Shown here: positions 10,990-19,405 of the stretch, in pieces
Layout of the letters: each line of letters starts with the position of its first letter
How positions within the stretch are numbered: the first letter of the stretch is position 1
DNA from: a beta proteobacterium AAP99
Lineage (GTDB): Bacteria > Pseudomonadota > Gammaproteobacteria > Burkholderiales > Burkholderiaceae_C
Assembly (NCBI GenBank): GCA_001295775.1
Contig: LJIA01000001.1
Coordinates: forward strand, 310,001-374,000
Reading direction: 5' to 3'
DNA length: 64,000 bases
Position numbers and translations under genes: made by a program
Notes under the pieces: generated by a model
Told to the model about the DNA's origin: nothing
The model's database searches: none
Seen by the model: the letters and a program-made list of their open reading frames with translations, nothing else

Positions 10990-11054
10990 CAAGCATTCAT
11001 GCGGTTCTCCAGGCCAAAATGGCTGGAAACCCGCGCCGGACAAGCGGAAAGCCT
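10990..11054. repeat. Dispersed intergenic repeat, copy B (forward orientation)
   Basis: The reference copy of the roughly 65-bp family. It runs CAAGCATTCATGCGG, then the dyad TCCAGGCCA-AAA-TGGCTGGA, then GCGCCGGACAAGCGGAAAG. It lies 31 bp after the peptidase stop and may serve as that gene's 3' hairpin. Confidence 0.85.
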
Positions 11055-11115
11055 GCCCAGGAGCCGCTGCCCGCCGGCTTGGGCGATCGCACTCGGGGTG
11101 GGTTGCCGCACCGAT

Positions 11116-11141
11116 GTAACGATTTCGTGCCGGCAAGCGAA
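11116..11141 (+). promoter_or_regulatory. ECF sigma promoter of the sigma factor gene (autoregulation)
   Basis: GTAACG (11116-11121), exactly 16 bases, then CGAA (11138-11141). The same hexamer, spacing and tetramer occur upstream of the thioredoxin gene at 12376-12401. This resembles the GTAACC-N16-CGAA element reported for Caulobacter SigF, whose partner is also NrsF. A start site about 6 nt downstream of CGAA would exclude the ATG at 11141 from the transcript. Confidence 0.75.
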
Positions 11142-11152
11142 TGGATGGGCTG

Positions 11153-11734
11153 GTGAGCGCTGATACAGCCCCCGCGGCGCCCGACGCCTTTGAACAGTCG
11201 CTTGCGCCGCTGTGGCGCAAGGCGCAGGCGGGTGACGAAGCGGCCTACCGTGCGGCGCTGTCGCTCATGACCGGCCGCATCCGGGCCTACCTGCGGCGGC
11301 GGTTGGTGGATCAGGCCGCCGATGTGGAGGATCTGGTGCAGGAAGTCTTGTTGGCCGTGCATCTGCAGCGCGGAACCCATGTGGAGGGCCTGCCGGTCAG
11401 CAACTGGCTGTTCGCCATCACGCGTTACAAGCTGGTGGATCACTGGCGTCGGCAGGGGCGGCAGCCCGCGGCGACGGATGATCTGGACGCCCTGGACGAC
11501 GTCGCGTCCGCCGATGATGGCAGCGCGGCACAGGCCCGGCGCGATCTCCGCAAGCTGCTGGCTCAGCTGCCCGAAGCACAGCGCCGTGCCATCGAACTGC
11601 TCAAGCTCGATGGCCTGACTGCGCCGGAGGCCGCGCGCGAAGCCGGTGTGACGGAGTCCGCCATCAAGGTGCAGGCCCATCGCGGGCTGAAGCGGCTGGC
11701 CGCATGGATTCGAGGTGAGCATGAGGACCGATGA
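11153..11734 (+). CDS. ECF RNA polymerase sigma factor (SigF/NrsF type)
   Basis: Extracytoplasmic-function sigma factor of 193 aa. Region 2 is seen in IRAYLRRRLVDQAADVEDLV followed by QEVLLAVH. Region 4 is QLPEAQRRAIELLKLDGLT followed by the helix-turn-helix PEAAREAGVTESAIKVQAHR. The next gene encodes an NrsF-family anti-sigma factor. GTG 11153 is preferred because the promoter -10 element ends at 11141, so an ATG at 11141 (12 bp upstream, 197 aa) would not be transcribed from that promoter; GGATGGG precedes the GTG. It probably drives its own promoter and that of the thioredoxin gene. By analogy with Caulobacter it may respond to oxidant or heavy-metal stress. Confidence 0.88.
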   Translation: MSADTAPAAPDAFEQSLAPLWRKAQAGDEAAYRAALSLMTGRIRAYLRRRLVDQAADVEDLVQEVLLAVHLQRGTHVEGLPVSNWLFAITRYKLVDHWRRQGRQPAATDDLDALDDVASADDGSAAQARRDLRKLLAQLPEAQRRAIELLKLDGLTAPEAAREAGVTESAIKVQAHRGLKRLAAWIRGEHEDR

Positions 11735-12356
11735 CCTGATCGAGATGCTGGCACGGCAGGCCGGGCCAGCGCCACGGCACGCGCTCCTTCGAACCCTCGG
11801 GCCTGCGCTCTGCATGGGGGCGCTCGTCAGCCTGGCGCTGGTGTTTGCGCTCAAGTCTCCGGTACCGGCTAGCTTCTGGGCCACCGCTGCGCCGTGGGTG
11901 AAGCTGATTTATGGACTGGCGCTGGCGGCTGCAGGTCTGTGGTGGGTGACTGGCGCGGCGCGGCCGGCTGCGCCGCAAGCTATGGCGCGTCACGCTGCGT
12001 TCTATGTTCTTGTTGCCATGGCTGTCGCTGGATTGGCTGCCTGGGCGCTGGCCCCGGCGCCCGAACGCATGAGCTCACTGCTGGGCAGCGACCCGCTGGG
12101 CTGTGTGCGCAACGTAGCGCTCGCCGCATTGCCGGTAGCAGTGTTGCTGTTCTGGGCCATGCGACGCCTGGCGCCAACACAACCGCGCGCAGCCGGTGCG
12201 GCAGCCGGGCTGGCAGCGGGAGCAACCGGCAGCGTGATCTATTCGCTCTCCTGCACCGAGACCGGGCTGCCCTTCGTGGCTGTCTGGTACACAGCCGGTG
12301 TGCTGCTGGTGGCAGGGTTGGGCGCGTGGGTCGCTCCCCGGGTTCTGCGCTGGTAG
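11721..12356 (+). CDS. NrsF-family anti-sigma factor (DUF1109)
   Basis: A 211-aa inner-membrane protein with six predicted helices and the family N-terminus MRTDDLIEMLA, which in NrsF proteins contacts the sigma factor. A cysteine in SDPLGCVRN and the CTETGLPF motif near the C-terminal helix match the conserved periplasmic or membrane cysteines that sense the signal in Caulobacter NrsF. The gene overlaps the sigma gene by 14 bp, which favours equal synthesis. ATG 11721 is preferred over GTG 11715. The annotation rests on family motif and gene pairing. Confidence 0.85.
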   Translation: MRTDDLIEMLARQAGPAPRHALLRTLGPALCMGALVSLALVFALKSPVPASFWATAAPWVKLIYGLALAAAGLWWVTGAARPAAPQAMARHAAFYVLVAMAVAGLAAWALAPAPERMSSLLGSDPLGCVRNVALAALPVAVLLFWAMRRLAPTQPRAAGAAAGLAAGATGSVIYSLSCTETGLPFVAVWYTAGVLLVAGLGAWVAPRVLRW

Positions 12357-12375
12357 AAGATTTTTTCTGCGTGCT

Positions 12376-12401
12376 GTAACGCTTTGGCGCGCTGCGGCGA
12401 A
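12376..12401 (+). promoter_or_regulatory. Second ECF sigma promoter, upstream of thioredoxin gene
   Basis: GTAACG (12376-12381), 16 bases, CGAA (12398-12401), identical in both boxes and in spacing to the element at 11116-11141. It leaves a leader of about 30 nt with a Shine-Dalgarno-like GGAGCC before ATG 12438. It makes the thioredoxin and probably the CcdA gene direct targets of the sigma factor. Confidence 0.75.
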
Positions 12402-12437
12402 TAGACAGGTACCCATCCAATTTCACGGAGCCTGTTC

Positions 12438-12845
12438 ATGAGCCTCTTCTCCGCACGCATGTCCGTTGTTGCCCGCGCCGCACTCGGTGCCGGTCTCTTG
12501 GGCGCAAGCCTTTTCGCGCATGCCTTGGACGTCAAACCCTTCAGTGCTGAAGCCTTGGCCGCTGCCCAGCAGGCCGGCAAGCCCGTCGCCGTGCACTTCC
12601 ATGCCAACTGGTGCCCGACCTGCCGCAAGCAGGAAGCTGCCTTCAACAGCCTGAAGGCCGACAAGACCCTGGATGACGTGACCCTGCTCGTGGCCAACTA
12701 CGACACCGAACGCGATCTGCGCCGCACCTTGAACGTACGCAGCCAGTCCACTGTGGTGGTCTTCAAGGGTGCGCAGGAACGCACCCGGGTCGCCGGCGAG
12801 ACAGACACCGCCAAGCTCGCGACCGCGCTGCGCAGCGCACTGTGA
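12438..12845 (+). CDS. Periplasmic thioredoxin-fold protein (CPTC)
   Basis: Exported thioredoxin-like protein of 135 aa. The signal peptide covers about residues 1-29 (SLFAHA|LDV). The active site is C59-P-T-C62 in HFHANWCPTCRKQE, a thioredoxin-type Trp-Cys motif, and the cis-Pro position is replaced by Ser-Thr in SQSTVVVFKG. It is preceded by a dedicated copy of the ECF sigma promoter and followed, after 157 bp, by a CcdA-like transporter that could supply electrons. Together they would form a stress-induced periplasmic thiol-reducing pathway. The direction of the redox reaction is inferred. Confidence 0.85.
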   Translation: MSLFSARMSVVARAALGAGLLGASLFAHALDVKPFSAEALAAAQQAGKPVAVHFHANWCPTCRKQEAAFNSLKADKTLDDVTLLVANYDTERDLRRTLNVRSQSTVVVFKGAQERTRVAGETDTAKLATALRSAL

Positions 12846-13002
12846 GCAGCGCACTCTGAGCAACGAGCGGGGCTGGGCGTGCATGGCGCGCCCGCCCGAT
12901 CGCACTGTTGCTCTCCGATCGACCTTCACGGGCGCGGGTTGAGCCGCTGCCCACGCGCTGTGCGGCTTTCGCGCAGCCGCCGGCGCACTTAATGGAGCCA
13001 CC

Positions 13003-13731
13003 ATGCCCGTCAGCGTCACTCACGCCGGTCTGAGCCTTGCCGCCGGCAGCCTGACCACTCTGAGCCCCTGCGTCTTCCCTTTGCTGCCGCTGGTGCTGGG
13101 TGGGGCGCTGCAGGGGCATCGGCTTTCGCCCGTGGCGCTTGGCCTGGGCATGGCGACTTCGTTCTCCGTGATCGGTGTGGCCTTGGGCGCGCTCGGCCCG
13201 GCGCTGGGCATCGACAGTGATTCCGTGCGCGTCTTTGGCGCCTGGCTGCTGATCGTCTTTGCGCTCGTGATGCTCGTGCCGGCCTGGAGCGAGAAGTTCA
13301 CGCAGCTCATGGCGCCGCTGGCCAGCAGTGCCAACACGGCGGCCACGCGCTTCTCAGGCAGCTCGCTACCCAGCGCCTTCGGGCTGGGTGCGGTGCTCGG
13401 TCTGGTCTGGAGCCCATGCTCCGGCCCTTTGCTGGCCAGCGCACTGACGCTGGTGGCCAGTGAGGGCGGCGCGCTGCGCGGCGGCCTGATCCTGGGCTTG
13501 TTCGGCCTGGGTGCGGCGATTCCGCTGGTGGCTGTGGCCTATGCCTCGCGCGCCGGGTTCATGAAGGCACGCGGCTGGGTGATGGGCCACATCCACTTGA
13601 TCAATCACGTGTTCGCCGGCCTGCTCGGCTTCATGGGCGTGGCGATCCTGATGGGCTGGGACAAGTGGCTGGAAGCGCGCATCCTTGCGCTCTTGCCTGA
13701 GTCCTGGGTCAATCTGACGGTGATGTTCTAG
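13003..13731 (+). CDS. CcdA/DsbD-like thiol electron transporter
   Basis: A 242-aa inner-membrane protein with six hydrophobic segments. It has the conserved cysteine pair: C23 in TLSPCVFPLLPLVLGG (helix 1) and C139 in VWSPCSGPLLASALTL (helix 4). These carry electrons from cytoplasmic thioredoxin to periplasmic acceptors in the CcdA/DsbD beta-domain family. TGGAGCC precedes ATG 13003. A hairpin-forming GC-rich stretch lies in the 157-bp gap behind the thioredoxin gene, but without a T-tract, so read-through is likely. Periplasmic partner: most likely the CPTC protein just upstream. Confidence 0.88.
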   Translation: MPVSVTHAGLSLAAGSLTTLSPCVFPLLPLVLGGALQGHRLSPVALGLGMATSFSVIGVALGALGPALGIDSDSVRVFGAWLLIVFALVMLVPAWSEKFTQLMAPLASSANTAATRFSGSSLPSAFGLGAVLGLVWSPCSGPLLASALTLVASEGGALRGGLILGLFGLGAAIPLVAVAYASRAGFMKARGWVMGHIHLINHVFAGLLGFMGVAILMGWDKWLEARILALLPESWVNLTVMF

Positions 13732-13810
13732 ACACCTGCCAGGCACCTGCGCGATGCGGCGTAATCGGGCCTATGCTGCGCGCCGCCCTCCGTAGACCTG
13801 CCCACGTGTC

Positions 13811-14590
13811 GTGAACTCCGTACACCCTCTCCTGAATCGACTTTCGTCGCTCGCCGCATCACTGCAATCCCGACCCGACGCGCTGGCCCTGCTGGCGCTG
13901 GGCTCGGTGGGTCGTGAGACCGAGCGCATCGACGCGTGGTCCGATCTGGATTTCTTCGTCATCGTGCGCCCGGGCGCCAAGGCGGCGTATGTCCGCGAGC
14001 TGGATTGGCTCGCTGCGGCGCACCCCATCGCCTGGGCTTTCCAGAACACTGCCGACGGCTACAAGGCACTGATGGCCGACGGCGTGCTGTGCGAGTTCGC
14101 GGTGTTCGAGCCGCGGGAGCTGCCGGGCATTCCCTTCGCGCCGGGCCGCTGGATTTGGCGCCGCGAGGACGAGGTGCCCGAGCACTGGGCCGCGCCCGTG
14201 CCTGCGCTGCCGCAAGTTCAGAGCACCGATTGGCGCGTCGGCGAGGCGCTGAGCAATCTGCTGGTTGGGCTCCAGCGCTACCTGCGTGGCGAGCGCGTGG
14301 CGGCCATGCGCATGGTTCAGGTGTATGCGATGGACCGCGTGATGGAGTTGATTGACACCGCCGAACCCCACGCACCCGGCGTGAGCCGCGACCCGTTCAC
14401 TGCTGACCGCCGCTTCGAGCGGCGCCATCCTGCGCGCGCCAGCGATGTGCAGCGCTGGGCGCCGGGGATTGACCGCACACCTGAGGCGGCGCTCGCCTTG
14501 CTTGACGAGCTGGCCCGCCATCAGCCGCTGCCCGAGGCGATGCTTGTGCGCATCAGGGCGCTGGCAGCGCAGTGTCTGGCGCCACGCTGA
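13811..14590 (+). CDS. Nucleotidyltransferase-like protein (aminoglycoside/lincosamide adenylyltransferase-like fold)
   Basis: A 259-aa protein beginning at GTG 13811. The polymerase-beta-type nucleotidyltransferase signature is seen near residues 29-51: LALGSVGRETERIDAWSDLD followed by FFVIV. It supplies the G-S helix turn and the two metal-binding aspartates (DLD). The remainder is mostly helical (VGEALSNLLVGLQRYLRGE), as in the C-terminal domain of lincosamide and aminoglycoside nucleotidyltransferases. Substrate unknown; there is no resistance context. It converges with the DUF4397 gene, with only 24 bp between. Confidence 0.7.
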   Translation: MNSVHPLLNRLSSLAASLQSRPDALALLALGSVGRETERIDAWSDLDFFVIVRPGAKAAYVRELDWLAAAHPIAWAFQNTADGYKALMADGVLCEFAVFEPRELPGIPFAPGRWIWRREDEVPEHWAAPVPALPQVQSTDWRVGEALSNLLVGLQRYLRGERVAAMRMVQVYAMDRVMELIDTAEPHAPGVSRDPFTADRRFERRHPARASDVQRWAPGIDRTPEAALALLDELARHQPLPEAMLVRIRALAAQCLAPR

Positions 14591-14614
14591 GCCGCGCTCA
14601 GCGCAGATTCAACT

Positions 14615-16786
14615 TCAGCGCATCATCGCGCTGTCCCGGCTCACGAACAGGCGTACAGGCTTGTTCTTCGCTGGATCCGCGCTGCCGATCGCATAAACCG
14701 TGTAGGAGTTGCCTTCTTCCAGATTGAAGGCCACGGATGCGCTGCCGGTGCCTGAGGCCGTGGTGAAGCTCACACCCACGGTCTTGCTGCCCGGCGAGTT
14801 CTCGCCGTAGGGGCTGGCTGTGCCGAAGGCGACGCTGCCACCGGTGGACGAGCCCGTGAACGTGGGTGCGCCCTGGGTGTTGCTGATCAGGTTGGCGATG
14901 CGGATGTAGCCGCGCGCTCCGGCAAACACGGTGCGGGTCTCGTCCTTGAGCACCAGCGCCTTCAGGGCCGTGGGCAGGTCGTAGGCGACCACGGTGTAGG
15001 CAGCATCCTTCTCGACCGGCAGGGTGGCGCTGAGCAGGTTGGTGCTGCTGCCCGCCACGTTCACCTTGATGCTGCGGTTGCCTTCCGGTGCGGCCTTGTA
15101 GGGCGAGAGCGTGCCAAAACTCAGGTTCTCGATCGCCTTGGCGTCGTCCACCAGAATATCCACGGCCGGCGCCTCGGGTGAAGCGTGCAGGGCGCGCAGC
15201 TTGCTGCCCATCACGGGCGGCTCGGTCGGTGGCATGGTTGCGGGCCGGTTGCGCAGCAGCTGGTTGAAGCCGCGTGCGCGGACCACGAGCAGATCGACCG
15301 GGCTGGCCTGCGCCGGGCTGCCCGCCTTGGGCGGGACGGCGGCGAGCAGCAGGTCGTCACGCGGCCAGATGCCGAAGCGGCCGGAATCAAACACCACGGT
15401 GCGCTGACCCGCCACGGTGATCCGCACGCGGTACAGGCCGGCATCCACGGCCACTGCGGCCGCATCGCCGGCCGGGAAGGCGGCCTTGAACGCGAGCGCC
15501 GGGATGGTGGGCGCTGCTGGCAGATCGGTGGCGTCCGGCGCGGTGAGGTAGACGTCCACAGCGGGAACGTCCGGCGCGGCATGCAGCACGCGCAGTTTGG
15601 CCTTGCCCATCGCGGGCTTGGTGCCGTCGTCCACGATCACTACCGGCTCGATGGCCGCGAGCTTGTTGAGCGCGATGACGGACACGGCCTTGCGCGCGGG
15701 CAGCGTCAGATCGGCGTTGATGACGGTGGTGCTGGTGCCGGCCGCGTTGACCTTCAGATTGATCGCGCCCGGGGCCACATTAAGAATTCGGCTGTCTTCA
15801 CGAAAGGCGAGGCTACGGATCACGCTACGGTCGTTTGCGAGCACGTCCACAGCGGGTGCTTCCGGAGAAAGATGCACTGCGCGCAGCGCGGTACTCGGCG
15901 CGCGGATGAGGGTCGGCTTGCCATCCGAGGGCAGCACCAGCAGCGCCACCGGTGCCGCACCTTCAAAGGCAGGGATCGCTGCGACCAGCACATCCTGGCC
16001 ACCGGGCAGGGCGAGCTTGCCGGAGTCGAACACCACGTCCCTGGCGCCAGCCTGGGTGATGCGGATCTGATAGTCGCCTGCGGGCACCTTCAGCGAGGGC
16101 TGATCCGCCGGCGGCGCGAAGTTCGTGAACGCCAGTGCGGGAATGCTGGGCGTGGCGGGCAGCGCAGCGTCTGGCGCCGTAAGGTAGATGTCCACGGCCG
16201 GTACGCGAGGCGCGGCGTGCAGCACGCGCAGGCCGGTCTGGTCGGCCGCGATGTCCGCGGCATTCTGGCGTGCGGTGATTGTCTTGAGGTTGGATGAGTC
16301 GCCCGTGGCGATCACCGTGAACTGGTCGCCGGGTTCGGCGGTATTCATCATGCCCGCGGCCAGACTGGCGGCCGACAGGGTGCCACCGGTCTGCGTGGCG
16401 GTGCCTGTGCCGGTTGAAACCTGCTCTGCGGCGACATCGAGCGTCATGGCCTTGCCGCGCGGCATGTCCATCAGATCCGTGACGGGCACATCGACGGTCG
16501 CGGTCTGCAGCGTCGTGCCGTCTGCCTTGAGCTGGGTGACGGCGGCATCATCGAGGGCGTTGACCGTGCGCACCTGCGGAGCCGCAGCCGCGGGCGGCGG
16601 GCTGCCGGGCGCGCGCCCGACGTCGCTGCGCGGCTGCTGACCGCCGCCGCAGGCGGCCAGCAGGCTCAGCGCCACGCCCGCCAGCCAGAACGCGGCGCGC
16701 TGGTGGCACCCTCGCGCTGCGTCGCGTGCTGCGCCACTGCGATCTCGTGGTTCGCCGCGCAGGGCAGGGTTCAAGGGCAGGGCCAT
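14615..16786 (-). CDS. DUF4397 repeat lipoprotein
   Basis: A 723-aa surface or periplasmic protein. The lipobox LSLLAAC|GGG implies lipidation at a cysteine about 46 residues in; the region before it is unusually long, so the true start may be downstream, but no later ATG precedes the lipobox. Four DUF4397 units alternate between two subtypes: LRVLHAAPRVPAVDIYLTAP (A), LRAVHLSPEAPAVDVLAND (B), LRVLHAAPDVPAVDVYLTAP (A'), LRALHASPEAPAVDILVDD (B'). A fifth divergent unit (YIRIANLISNTQG) closes the protein. An A-B pair has evidently been duplicated. DUF4397 proteins are generally cell-surface immunoglobulin-like; the ligand is unknown. It faces the multicopper oxidase gene divergently. Confidence 0.85.
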   Translation of the reverse strand: MALPLNPALRGEPRDRSGAARDAARGCHQRAAFWLAGVALSLLAACGGGQQPRSDVGRAPGSPPPAAAAPQVRTVNALDDAAVTQLKADGTTLQTATVDVPVTDLMDMPRGKAMTLDVAAEQVSTGTGTATQTGGTLSAASLAAGMMNTAEPGDQFTVIATGDSSNLKTITARQNAADIAADQTGLRVLHAAPRVPAVDIYLTAPDAALPATPSIPALAFTNFAPPADQPSLKVPAGDYQIRITQAGARDVVFDSGKLALPGGQDVLVAAIPAFEGAAPVALLVLPSDGKPTLIRAPSTALRAVHLSPEAPAVDVLANDRSVIRSLAFREDSRILNVAPGAINLKVNAAGTSTTVINADLTLPARKAVSVIALNKLAAIEPVVIVDDGTKPAMGKAKLRVLHAAPDVPAVDVYLTAPDATDLPAAPTIPALAFKAAFPAGDAAAVAVDAGLYRVRITVAGQRTVVFDSGRFGIWPRDDLLLAAVPPKAGSPAQASPVDLLVVRARGFNQLLRNRPATMPPTEPPVMGSKLRALHASPEAPAVDILVDDAKAIENLSFGTLSPYKAAPEGNRSIKVNVAGSSTNLLSATLPVEKDAAYTVVAYDLPTALKALVLKDETRTVFAGARGYIRIANLISNTQGAPTFTGSSTGGSVAFGTASPYGENSPGSKTVGVSFTTASGTGSASVAFNLEEGNSYTVYAIGSADPAKNKPVRLFVSRDSAMMR

Positions 16787-17023
16787 GGGTGCTTCTCCTC
16801 GTGATCTTGTCTGGTCAACAAGCCGCCGACCGCAGCCGCGTTGTAGGCCGCAGGCCCCGCGGGCATCTGTTGCCCTTGAATGACGGTTTGCAACGAAGTG
16901 ATACCGATGAGTAGCAGCGCGCTTCCCGAGCGCGCTGCGCCTTGCCCTTGCGCGGGGTCAAGGCGTGGCGCCACCGTCGGCGCATGCTGGGCGTATCCAT
17001 CCATCGCATGCAGCGAGGCCCGC

Positions 17024-18592
17024 ATGACGCACGACGCCGCTGACACCCACGTTCCGCACTCGGATGCCCGCATCACACCGGTCCGGTCGCGCAGGCGCCT
17101 GCTGGGTCTGATCCTGGCCGGCGGCGCAGCGCCTGCATTCATTGGCCGAGCCGTGGCGGCGCAGCCCGGTTCACCCCTGCCGGTGCCGCCCTTGCTCGAT
17201 CTGGACGCCAGTGCCCCGCAGCGTCTGGAGGCCATGGCCGGGCGGCGTGAGTTTCTTGCTGGTGCGCGCGCCGATGTGCTGGGCTATGGGCAAGGCTTTC
17301 TCGGACCGGCGCTGCGCATGACGCGCGGGCGGGCTGCACGCATCGATCTCGTCAACCGGCTCGATGAGCCGACCACCGTGCACTGGCACGGTCTGCACGT
17401 TCCGGGCGAGCTGGACGGCGGGCCGCAGTCCGCCATCGCACCGGGCGCGCGCAAGTCACTCAGCCTGCTCGTGGATCAACCCGCGGCCACCTACTGGTAC
17501 CACGCTCACCAGCATGGCCGCACCGCGCCGCAGGTGTATGCGGGCCTCGCCGGCCTGCTGATCCTGGACGACCCGCGTGCGGCCGATGCCAGTCTGCCGC
17601 AGCGCTGGGGCGTGGACGATCTGCCGCTGGTCATCCAGGACCGCGCCTTCACACGCGGCGGCCAGCTCGCCTACAGCGCCATGGGCCCGACCATGATGGA
17701 CGGCTTCAAGGGCAGTCACATCCTGGTCAATGGGGCGCTGCAGCCGCAGGCTCGCGTACCGGCTGCCTGGGTGCGCCTGCGCCTGCTCAATGGCTCGAAC
17801 GCACGCATCTACCAGCTGCACTTCGACGACGGCCGGGCGCTGCAGCAGATCGCGAGCGACGCAGGCCGGTTGCCCGTGCCGGTCGCGCACACGCGCCTGC
17901 TGCTCGCCCCGGGCGAGCGTGCGGAAGTGCTGGTGGACTTCAGCTCAGGCAGCGGCGCGCGCCTGCTCTCCGCGCCCGACACCAACGGCCACATGGCCGA
18001 CATGATGGGCGCCGCCGCCTCGCCGCCGGCTGTGGGTGAGGGCGGGGTCTTCGAGGTGATGCGATTTGCCACCGAGCCCGCCGGCACGGGCGCGGCTCGC
18101 GCACTGCCTGCACGCCTGGCGGGCGCCGCGCTTGCGCCGGACTGGCCCGCCGCGGTGCGCCGGCGCGTGTTCACCCTGGATGCCCATGGGGGCATGCGAG
18201 CCGGGCGCGGCAGAGGGCCGATGGGCGGCATGGCGGGCATGGGTCGCGCAGGATCGATGGGCGGGATGATGACCATCAATGGTCGCAGCTTCGACATGGG
18301 CCGGCTGGACTTCGCCACCCGCCGCGGCGAGGTGGAGCGCTGGGAGGTGCGCACCGAAGGCATGGCCCATCCCTTCCATGTGCATGGCACTTTGTTCCAG
18401 ATACTGAGCCTGGACGGTGTGAAGCAGGACTTTGCCCGCACCGGCTGGAAGGACACGGTGCTGGTTCAGGACCGTGCCGAACTGCTGGTGCGCTTCAGCC
18501 AGCGCGCCGACCGTGCGACGCCCTACATGCTCCACTGCCACATCCTCGAGCACGAGGACGCCGGCATGATGGCGCAGTTCAGCGTGGCCTGA
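17024..18592 (+). CDS. Tat-exported multicopper oxidase (CueO-like)
   Basis: Periplasmic three-cupredoxin-domain oxidase of 522 aa, probably oxidising Cu(I) or organic substrates with reduction of O2 to water. The twin-arginine signal SRRRLLGLILAGGAA lies near the N-terminus. All four copper-binding motifs are present: HWHGLH, WYHAHQHG, HPFHVHG and HCHILEHEDAGM, the last with the type-1 Cys and an axial Met. A Met-rich insert (GPMGGMAGMGRAGSMGGMM) resembles the copper-binding loop of CueO. ATG 17024 with an upstream GCGAGG is chosen; the frame is open further up to 16880 without family similarity. The gene converges with the DM13 gene across 17 bp, suggesting a shared redox function. Confidence 0.9.
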   Translation: MTHDAADTHVPHSDARITPVRSRRRLLGLILAGGAAPAFIGRAVAAQPGSPLPVPPLLDLDASAPQRLEAMAGRREFLAGARADVLGYGQGFLGPALRMTRGRAARIDLVNRLDEPTTVHWHGLHVPGELDGGPQSAIAPGARKSLSLLVDQPAATYWYHAHQHGRTAPQVYAGLAGLLILDDPRAADASLPQRWGVDDLPLVIQDRAFTRGGQLAYSAMGPTMMDGFKGSHILVNGALQPQARVPAAWVRLRLLNGSNARIYQLHFDDGRALQQIASDAGRLPVPVAHTRLLLAPGERAEVLVDFSSGSGARLLSAPDTNGHMADMMGAAASPPAVGEGGVFEVMRFATEPAGTGAARALPARLAGAALAPDWPAAVRRRVFTLDAHGGMRAGRGRGPMGGMAGMGRAGSMGGMMTINGRSFDMGRLDFATRRGEVERWEVRTEGMAHPFHVHGTLFQILSLDGVKQDFARTGWKDTVLVQDRAELLVRFSQRADRATPYMLHCHILEHEDAGMMAQFSVA

Positions 18593-18609
18593 GCGCAGCG
18601 CGTCCGTCC

Positions 18610-19155
18610 TCAGCCCGGTGCGCGCCCGAGGGCACCGCTGCCGATGTACACGCCGAAGCTCTCGCACCAAATGGTGAGGGTGTGGAACATTGACGGGTCG
18701 ACGCCCGCAGGGAGCAGGTAGTTCTGTGCCCCCTCGAAGCTGCGCAGATGCGCCAGTTTCATGCGGCCGCTGTCGGACTTGAACGCAGACTCCTCGCCAA
18801 CCGCTCGGGTGTTCAGGTAGAGCCAGTAGTTCGGCCCCGGCCCGGCCTTGAAGTCGCCGTTCAGGCGCAGCACCCAGCCCTGCTCGGTCTGCATGAAGCT
18901 GCCGGTGCCGTTGGCCCAGTGGATCGGGTCCCGGCCGGGCGCGGACTCATCGAAGCGAAAGCGCAGTGCTGCAGCAGCCGGCTGGCTTGCAGTGCCTTGC
19001 GACTGCACTGCCATCGGCGGCGCGTCATTGGCGGGCGGCGGCGGAAACAGGAAGGGGAAGGCGATCAACATCGCGGCGGCGCCGATCGCAACGCCTGCAA
19101 CGAGGCTCGCTAGCGCGATCAGGCTGGATTTAAGAGAGGGCAGGGCGAGGCGCAT
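18610..19155 (-). CDS. Membrane-anchored DM13-domain protein
   Basis: A 181-aa protein with one N-terminal membrane helix (IALASLVAGVAIGAAAMLIA) followed by a DM13 domain: FRFDESAPGRDPIHWANGTG, then VLRLNGDFKAGPGPNYWLYL, ending with TIWCESFGVYIGSGALG. DM13 is a predicted electron-transfer domain that uses a nearly invariant cysteine, here in WCESF. ATG 19155 is chosen over an upstream ATG at 19227. It is convergent with the multicopper oxidase, a natural partner for a periplasmic redox domain, though direct interaction is inferred. Confidence 0.82.
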   Translation of the reverse strand: MRLALPSLKSSLIALASLVAGVAIGAAAMLIAFPFLFPPPPANDAPPMAVQSQGTASQPAAAALRFRFDESAPGRDPIHWANGTGSFMQTEQGWVLRLNGDFKAGPGPNYWLYLNTRAVGEESAFKSDSGRMKLAHLRSFEGAQNYLLPAGVDPSMFHTLTIWCESFGVYIGSGALGRAPG

Positions 19156-19329
19156 GGGGTGACGAAGATGAAGTGAATTGCAGTGAAGTGAAGATAGGTC
19201 GCCAGCGCTGCCCGCAGACTTACGCACCCGCTGCTAGGGGAAACGCGGGGGCGATTCCGCGTCGCACCAGCGGCAGGCGCAGACGCGCAAATCCGTGGTC
19301 GCGCGAGCCAGCTCAATGCGGTCGTGAAA

Positions 19330-19391
19330 GCGCTTCCGCTTGTTCCATGCGGCCTTCCAGCCACTTTGCTCTGGAGAAGCGCATGAATGCT
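19330..19391. repeat. Dispersed intergenic repeat, copy C1 (reverse orientation)
   Basis: Same family and orientation as copy A: GCGCTTCCGCTTGTTCC, central dyad TTCCAGCC...CTGGAG, then GCGCATGAATGCTG. It is paired head-to-head with C2 about 30 bp away. Confidence 0.85.
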
Positions 19392-19405
19392 GGGTGCGGC
19401 AAAGA

